Part shown: one piece after another, positions 21,281 to 30,200 of the stretch
Numbering within the stretch: the first letter of the stretch is position 1
How the letters are laid out: each line of letters begins with the position of its first letter
Assembly: GCF_015706575.1 (NCBI RefSeq)
Contig: NW_024037059.1
Location: 14,917,730-14,981,729, forward strand
Direction: 5' to 3'
DNA length: 64,000 nt
DNA from: Patiria miniata
Taxonomy: Eukaryota; Echinodermata; Asteroidea; Valvatida; Asterinidae
Translations under genes and position numbers: made by a program
Notes under the pieces: generated by a model
Told to the model about the DNA's origin: nothing
The model's database searches: none
The model's input: only the letters and a program-made list of their open reading frames with translations

Positions 21281-24200
21281 TCACTTGTCAGCCTTCTTTC
21301 CCTTGCCTCCCGATCTGTAATAAAAAATATCAACACCAAAGTGACTCATGAATGAAATATCCAATAAATCTAAACATGGAATTAGATTTGATATTCCATC
21401 TTTTGCTACTCGATGACTGAGAATATATATTTAGTGTTCGGTGATTTAACATACAAAAAGAAACATTTCTAATGATGGCAGTTACCAGTTGGTGTTTTTC
21501 TTCAGGTTTTGGCTTGTGCACATGTTCTCACCACGTGACTACATACATACATTTACACATTCTGTGCTTACAGGCTCAGCACTTAGTCTTGGATCAAGAC
21601 CTCATTGTTGTAAATCGAATATCGCCCCGATAGGGCGTTATCACAAAGAACTACTATCACCAACAAAGTCCTATCACAACAACATCTTGGGAATCTTTTA
21701 GTGGCTGTGTCATGCACACACCTGTTTTGCCTAATGTACCTGTATGCAGAGCGCATTCAAAACCTTGCATTTTTATTCGGAACCAAACTCTGAAATTTCA
21801 GCCAGCAGCATAAAAAATTCTACCTGACGTTTGTGCATCTGCACATAGTACACGTGCAACCGAAAATGGACAGTATTTGCTTACAGGAGTAGCGCATGCG
21901 TAACAGTTGCCCCCACTTTTCAGGGGCAGATTTTACAAAATGCCCAAGACATTACTGTGTTAGCGGATCGTTAACCCTCCTATGCAAACATGTATTCTGT
22001 GCAAAGTTGTCCTTTCAGTCAAAATCAGTCAGGGACTGTTTTTAACAGTTAAGAGCTCCCAGCCTACATAAAGCAGGATTGACTGGCTGTGACTATTTAA
22101 GTAACTTCATACAGATATGCTTTGACTGTAGGTGATTGATAAGAAAGCTGTGCCTACCATTTGTCTGTTGACTATATTTGACTGGTCAAAGTGCTTGCTT
22201 AAAATCTGATTTGACTGTTGGTGACTAGCCTGTGTGAAAAGTACAGCAGGGGAAGTGGATGGAAATTTGGACTGTCTGTGATTGTTTAAACAAGAGGGAG
22301 TTTTGTTAATGACGGCGATTTGTTTTGATAATGCCTCTCACGACGGGTGATTGCGTATCCACAACGTCTTGATTCAAGATTATGAACACCGAATGGTAAT
22401 GGACTGATCTGTACATTGCCTTTTCCTGATGCTTTGACCAATTAAAACTATGAATGTACCAACCGACAGAGTTGTAATGACTTGAGTCAATGACTCGACT
22501 CGAGTCCGACTCGAGTCACAATTTTTGGTGACTCGACTCGACTCGAGTCCCTAAGGGTAAATGACTCGACTCGACTCAAGTCACTGCGAGCAAATGACTC
22601 GACTCGACTCGAGTCCCTCATCAGAAGACTCGACTCGACTCGAGCGAAGGCTAATAAGACTCGAGTCCCAAAAATAAAAGCACAACTTTGCGAAAAGTAT
22701 TTGCAATGACTTACGGTGCAAAATTTATGCTCACTTTACTTTGCGAATAGCAGTCATGTACAAATATACAACGTGTCACAGACTCTCACCTCATGGTTCT
22801 AGAACGCACAAAATACTATCCAGGAACCAGATTTTTAAACACATTTTCTAATTCGCTGGTTCATCTTTGGTTTTGGGCGATTTCTTATAAAGCTCTTGGA
22901 TTCGAACGCTGGCTAAACTTATGGCCTCCTTTTATAAATGTTGGTATATATAGTGTTCAAATGTTCGTGACTCGAATTGTCTCGAGCTTAATGTTTGACT
23001 CGACTCGACTCGACCTTTTGACCTAATGACTCGACTCGACTCGAGTCACTTTTTAAAATGACTCGACTCGACTCGAGTCACTTCTTTAAAATGACTCGAC
23101 TCGACTCGAGTCACAAAAATCAGTGACTCGTTACAACTCTGCCAACCGAAGGTCAGTTTCTTGATTGTTAAATCTTCAATAATATTCTCTGAGAAATCTG
23201 TACGTTGTCGAAGTGGATTCTAATTCAATCAGCTACAGTATATTTAGTTTCAAATGAAAAATGCATGCTCACTTTTTCTTGCTCTTTGGTGATGTGGACT
23301 GGAACACGCTAGATGCTGACATGAGATTCTCAATGTACTGACCAAGGACTTGATTCTCGGACTTCAATTTCAGGTTCTCCTCTTTCACCTTGTCCACTCT
23401 TGTTGACAAATCTGAAGGGGAAAAAAATCAACACAGAGATACAAAATCACAGATGACAAATGAAATTCTGCAACAAATGAAATAATTTGAAAAAAAAATT
23501 GCAAATTATTTATTATTTAGATCATGATTATTCTGGGGAAACCTTTCAGTAGTATAAAAATAGAAAACAACATTATTCAGACAGTATTTAAGAAAATTAA
23601 TAAATAACAAAATGCGGCAAGGTTAATCAAGGTTAATCACACTGAGTCGTTAAAAAATATCACAACAGTTTAAAAAATTGCTAAATGAAGGGCACCAATT
23701 CATCACAAAATGCACAACTCCATGTACATTTGTACAGTACATTTGTACAAAACATTTGTTATGTTATTTTTAATAATTTTCAGCACAAGGTGATTTGTTA
23801 TGGAAACGGCACACGTCAAGATGAAGCTTGGATTATTGACAACATGCAGTTTGCTTCGCTGTTGCGTGTAGTGTGAACCAGTCTATAATAAGACTCTAGG
23901 TCCAGGTTTTAAGCCTAATTTTTGTTAGTTTTGAGTACTGTTGCTTCCATACATGTAAGTACTCTGAATTGTGACAAAATATTTAGAGAATCCAGTCATA
24001 CATGTAACAGTGAGAGAGTTTACACAGAAAGCGGTAAAGCACTCAAGAGCAAATAGAAACAGTGAGTGGTTAGCAACATGAAAAACCCAGTGGCAACATT
24101 TTGCAGGGAAATGAAATTGGACGCAATTTGCACTTCACCCTCCCATGCTTTTAAGGGAACATCAGAACTTCCATACAAATATTTAGATAACAGCTGTCAC

Positions 24201-27200
24201 AACACAAAAATACATTAAAAGTTCTATGCCAAGTATATTGCCATGGAAACCTACTTCAAATGTCTACCAAGAAGGACTGACCAAACATAAACTGAGGAAG
24301 TGAAAACATTTGGGGGGGTTTCAAAAACAATCGCAGCTGTTCTATTCTCAAGACATTTTGTGCAAGACTACACTAACCCCAACTCCCTAGGCCTTTTTGC
24401 TAGGATGTAGCCTCAATCTCGCAAAATCCTCCAATTGGCCACAAGGAAAAATAGCATATAGCCTCAATCCTGCAAATTCCTCCATTATTTCTTGAATATG
24501 GTCTGTGGAGGAGTGACCACTGCCTGAATCCTGCAAAATCCTGCGGCAGTGACTGTCAATACATTTGTATGTTGAGGCCTGGCCAGTGACATCCTGGAGC
24601 AGTATGCAGGATTTTAAGCATAATCCAGGCCTATATTTAAGCATGGCTGAGCAAAAACAACACAAGGTCCGGCCCAAGACCTTGACAAAGTGCATCCAAC
24701 GAAACCAGTAACGCACTTTTGCTATGTAACCTCAATCCTCCCAATTCCTCCACTTTGGCAAAGAGGATTTTGAAGGATTCAGGGCGGTTAGGGTTGAATT
24801 CAGTCAGCCAGTTTCTGATCAGATTTGAAATGTCTGCAGCTCACTCTTGGCTGAACGCGACTGAGAAATCTTTTATTGTTGGTGTTTAAATCACTCAGTT
24901 TGTTGAATTGTTGATAGAAACAAGAGTCAGCAGAACACAATAGGAATGGGGTCGACCACTTTATGGTGGGTGACCTGCTTGAGAAAAAATTGGTTCCCTG
25001 TTATACAATTAAATTTGCAAAGAATGGCGTGTTCAGACATGTTTCTCAGCCCCAAATTCTTTTTCAAATTATTTGCAGTGACAATGCATCATAGAATTTA
25101 TATGGTGAAGGAAGTGGCATCAAGATAATATATTCTTCCCTTTTTTATTTCTTAAGGCTGGTTTGTACTTCATGTGGAAGCAAAAATAAAGCGAATTTCA
25201 TGAAGACAATAATAAGTTTTATTGTGCTGTTCGCTGTTACCCTAAACTTCACTTGCACCATCATTTGGTGAAGTGCATGTAGAAGAATGGACCAGTCTTT
25301 ACATGTACATTAACTTTAGCCCTCCTAGATCTCTTACGTAAGCCACCTCAGGTCCACCCTCATAGACCATGGTGAAAGCCACGGTCTATAATTTTTTAAC
25401 AGATTTGCTGATTAATTATGCAAGACAACCGCATCTTGACCTCTAGATTTTGACCAATCAGCGGGCACTTTCTATATCGGGTCTTCGGTCACTCACCCGT
25501 TGCGGTTCATAGACATGGATAAAAAAAAACTGTGTCACGCGCTCTGTATCATGTTACGCGATATGCGCCCGGTTGTTGTATTACAAAACACTGCATTCGA
25601 ATTGACCAATCAAACCATTAGTCTTGATTTGGGAATGAAATGACGTCACGATTTAGTAAAGTCGACTCCGATTGGCTGGCGCGCGGCTTGCATATATCTG
25701 CATGCTTAGACATATCAGACGTTATACAGGAGACTTGGCTCCATGGATAACGAGTGATACTCAGACTACGCCTGAGCCACGACCGTCTGAAACAAATTAG
25801 TCGCCGATTTTTTTGTGTGACCGGAGTGTAATTGTGACGACACGAAGACTATCAGAATCAGTCGGCACTAGAAAATTCACAGTCGCAAGAGTAGGAACAT
25901 TTCAACTTCGACGGCGGGAATCAATCGCAGTCAACCTGTGTTAATTTATGACATCGTGCGCGCATCAAGATCATCCTTTTTCATTGTGTAGTCAATCAGC
26001 ACACTACACAAGCGCTCCGAATTCCACGCACGCAACAATCTCCAAATAAGGAGATTGTTTACATTGTACTACTACTCGCGAGATGCACATACCATACCAT
26101 AGCTAGAGGGGTATTTAAAAAACATGAAGTAAAGATGTTGAACTAAATCGTTGGAAATACATAGCCTAATTTTTGACTTTTGACATTTTGACTCAAAGGT
26201 ATTTATGAATGGGAATACAAGTACATTTAAGACCGTATCAGGGGAATGCGCACTGAAAATGGCTCGAGCCGAACTGGCCAAGCACATATTTATTCCCTTA
26301 TTGTTAAAGAAGTAACATGACTGTCTATGCCATCATGAATCTTTGCGTCGTGGATGACATGAGCATGGTTGCGATTTTTTGCGTCGAGATGCCGCTTGTT
26401 GTAAGAGAATTACACAAATTCTCAGTTTTTTTAAATCAGCGTTATTTATCTGCTCGATGCCGACAGTTCCGTCACGGCGCAAACCAATCAGAGGTCTACC
26501 TGAGGCCGGCTTTACACAAATCAAACAGAAGATTTTGGAGGACTTTCAGGGTCAAGGAAGGTAGAGCTGAAGTTACTAATGCCCCTTTACAGTAAAGAGT
26601 AAGTAGCTTTGGGTTCCTTCAGAGAGTTTGATTTTGGCAAGATTCCTATCCAATATATCCGAAGCCGTTCAGGTTAATGAAAAGGTCATGACATGGACCC
26701 TATGCTGGAACTGTACATATAATATAGATGACTCTGCGTAGCCTACTCACGACAGCAAAGCATGTACATGTATGTAAGCACTAGATCACCTCTAAGTTTT
26801 ACTTAGGACAAATATCTGCTATGCAATGTACAGCTGCTCCAGTTAATCAGGCCCATACTAATCAGGAACAGGAACTTTTCGCAAGGAAACTTCCTGAATC
26901 CTGCACAAATATCCACCACTGGCACATTTGTGTACATAAAACCTCCTGGAACATAAAGCACCATCTATATATATAAGAGAGAGTTTAACTCGGCCTCCGA
27001 GACGATGTTTGCTCATGAAAGGATCCCAGACCGCGGGCTCCCGCGGCGCCAAAATCGCTCCACGTCCGTGGAAAAATGCGGAGGGTGTCTTCCGCCGGGT
27101 CGGACGCTTCGGGTCGTCCTGATTTTCCCGTAGGGACCGGAGATCCGTTTCGTCGATTTTTCGTGACTGCGTTTTGCGCAGGAATTTGCCGTCGTGTGCG

Positions 27201-30200
27201 CTTTCACGTTGACTGCCTGGCCGCCCCCTGTGCTGGCCTTTCTGCGTGTCTAGACTGTGCGAGGTCAGCGAGGTCAACGTAGGGGTTTCGTTTACGTGTT
27301 CTACTCGGCCGTACTGCCAAAGCGTTCACCAAACGGTAGCAAGGGGTGACCTTGGCAAAATATTTTTTCTCCATGGTGCGTGGCCACCAAGTGTCCCTAT
27401 TCTTTCCTGTGCTTTGCTTGCCGCCCCTGCGCCGAGTGCAACGAATACTCAGAAGGACTACACATTAGTATGCCTTGCGCGGTCTGACCAATCGAAAGTC
27501 TACACTGCGTGGTACTTCTCGGCTATGCGTAAAACCGTCGATGGCAACGCGTACTGCAGCCTGCTCCACACCCTGGAAACGAGGTTGAGTCTACGGTGCT
27601 CGCTATTTGAAGCGCAAGCATGTGACGTCGCGTGATAGAGTGCTGTTGCTTCCATAATGTGTTTACAGCTCCACGCTTCAACCACCAAGGCTGAGCGTTG
27701 TGAGTTCGCTGCACGCCACGTATAATTCAGTGTTGCGTGATAATTTCGGGGGCCTGTTTGGGATCAACGAAGGATCGATGCATTGCTTCAACTTATCGCG
27801 ATCTTAAACGCAGTCACAAAAAAATCGACGAAAAAGACTTTAGTGTCCGACCCGGCGGAAGACACCCTCCACATTTTTCCATGGACGTGGAGCCATTTTG
27901 GCGTCGCGGGAGACCGCGGTCTCGGATCCTTTCAGGAGCAAACATTTCTCGGAGGCCGAGTAAAACTTGCTCTATAGATGGTTGAACCAACTTGAATAAA
28001 AGTTGAATCGACTTTTTCCTCGCCAGACGGTATGGCAAATTGTAAGAAGTTCAAGTTAACGTTTGTTGAAGAGTCCAATACTGAAACTTAATTATGACCT
28101 TCCTCCATATTTTATGGTCACACTCAACATTTTCATTTCAAATGACACCTTCACGTTTTATTGCATTATTATTTATTGTCAAAACTGTACAATCAGGCTT
28201 CGCCTGTGTACTACGGTAACCTTTTCACTACGTTTTCCAAATGCGACTGCCTCACGCAACAGACCAACGGGAACACTTACAGACAGTTGCAATGGTACAT
28301 AATTATCATGTTCGTAAATCGACGGGGGACAGGGGGAACCCCCCCCCCCCAATTTTTCAAGCGGGGGACATTGTTTGGTCCCCCCCCCCCCCAACTTTTT
28401 CTTCCCCGAATAAAAAATTGTACCCTACAATAATGATTCTACTGCTCAGAATACATGTAGCTGATTCAATTACTCCAAACTCAAAACTTTAAAAGATGAT
28501 CTTTCGCTGAAATTGATTTTATATAGTGGTCAGAAATTGCCTCAGATCACACCACAGAAATTGCTTTTCTATCCGGTTCGTTAGTAAAAACGTCATACAC
28601 GCGCGCACACCACTGATTACTAGCGCCCATTGGCCCAAACGCTCGAGCTGCGTTAACTTCCGGTTCCAATCGTGCAGTGAGTGCTGGAGGTGACGTCACA
28701 CTAACGAACCGGTTCGTTAGTAAAAACGTCATACACGCGCGCACACCACTGATTACTAGCGCCCATTGGCCCAAACGCTCGAGCTGCGTTAACTTCCGGT
28801 TCCAATCGTGCAGTGAGTGCTGGAGGTGACGTCACACTAACGAACCGGATAACTGCACGTCTCCTTAACTATATCCCCCATCTACGTTTTCCAAATGCGA
28901 CTGCCTCACAAAAAGCCAATTTAACAGACCAACGGCAACATTTACAGACAGTTGCCACGGTACATAATTATCATGTGCGTAAATCGACGGGGGACAGGGG
29001 GACCCCCCCCCCCCCCCCCCCCCCCACACACACACATTTTCAGGCGGGGGACATTGTTTGGTCCCCCCCCCCCACTTTTTCTTCCCCGAATAAAAATGTT
29101 GTAGCCTACAATTATGATTCTCATTACTCAGAATACATGTAGCTGATTCAATTACTCCAAACTCCAAACTTTAAAAGATGATCTTTTGCTCAAATTGGTT
29201 TTAGTGGTCAGAAATTGTCTCAGATCACACCACATAAATTGCTTTTCTATAACTGCATGTCTCCCCAACTATATCCCCCATTTACATTTAACTCCCCACA
29301 TTTTCATCCCCAACACTACGCCCTACCCGATCTATGATCGGGTAAATCAGCTTGTATTACATATAAGTAGTAATGGATGGCGCTGATCGAGTCCATCAAA
29401 AGATAATTCACAAGTCTGGTCCAAGTCACAGTGGATGAACACTACCAAAGGAATACCTTTGTCACAGTTTATTTGAATGGTTTGGGATTTGGAGCGGGAT
29501 GTGATGGACATGTGATAGACTTGTGATAGATTTGTGATGGACTTGTGATGGACTTGTGATGGACTTGTGATGGACTTGTGATGGACTTGTGATGGACTTG
29601 TGATGGACTTGTGATGGACTTGTGATGGACTTGTGATGGACTTGTGATGGACTTGTGATGGACTTTTGATGGACTTGTGATCGACTTGTGATGGACTTGT
29701 GATGGACTTGTGATGGACTTGTGATGGACTTGTGATGGACTTGTGATGGACTTGTGATAGACTTGTGATGGACTTGTGACAAGTTACAAGAATCCTCCCA
29801 AATCCCTGGGTGGATTTGAGAGGATCCAGCAGGGGTTAGAGCAACAGCAACTTGCTTACCATCCAGCGTGTTCTGTAGTTCCAACACCTGGCAAGTCAGT
29901 CTGGCCTTCTCTTCAGCATCTTCGCTGTCGTCAGGGGAACAGTCCAAACTGGTACTTCGCATTACTAGATCGCCGGTGCTGCTGTCGGTACTCATTGGTC
30001 TGGGGGAAATTACACCTGTGAGAAATAAGAATAAATCAAAGTGAAGTATCTTGAGTGTGGGGTCTGTGAATAAGTACAGTATAATCCCAATAATTCAAAT
30101 TCAGATAACTCAAAACTCTGTTTATCTTGAAGTAACATTCCATTCCCAGACTTGTATTCGAGTCACGAAACATCGAAGTCCAAGTCCGAGTCCCGAGTCA

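Noticed and set aside
27246-27635. 129-residue open frame
   Set aside because: Lies in the centre of an inverted-repeat element, GC-rich by composition, with no recognisable motif or splice context.
29498-29780. CRISPR-like array
   Set aside because: The 11-bp units are contiguous without spacers and the context is a eukaryotic intron.
29462-29995. 177-residue minus frame as an independent protein
   Set aside because: Its N-terminal third is SCOC exon 2 and the rest is intronic minisatellite; kept only as a finding on possible intron retention.
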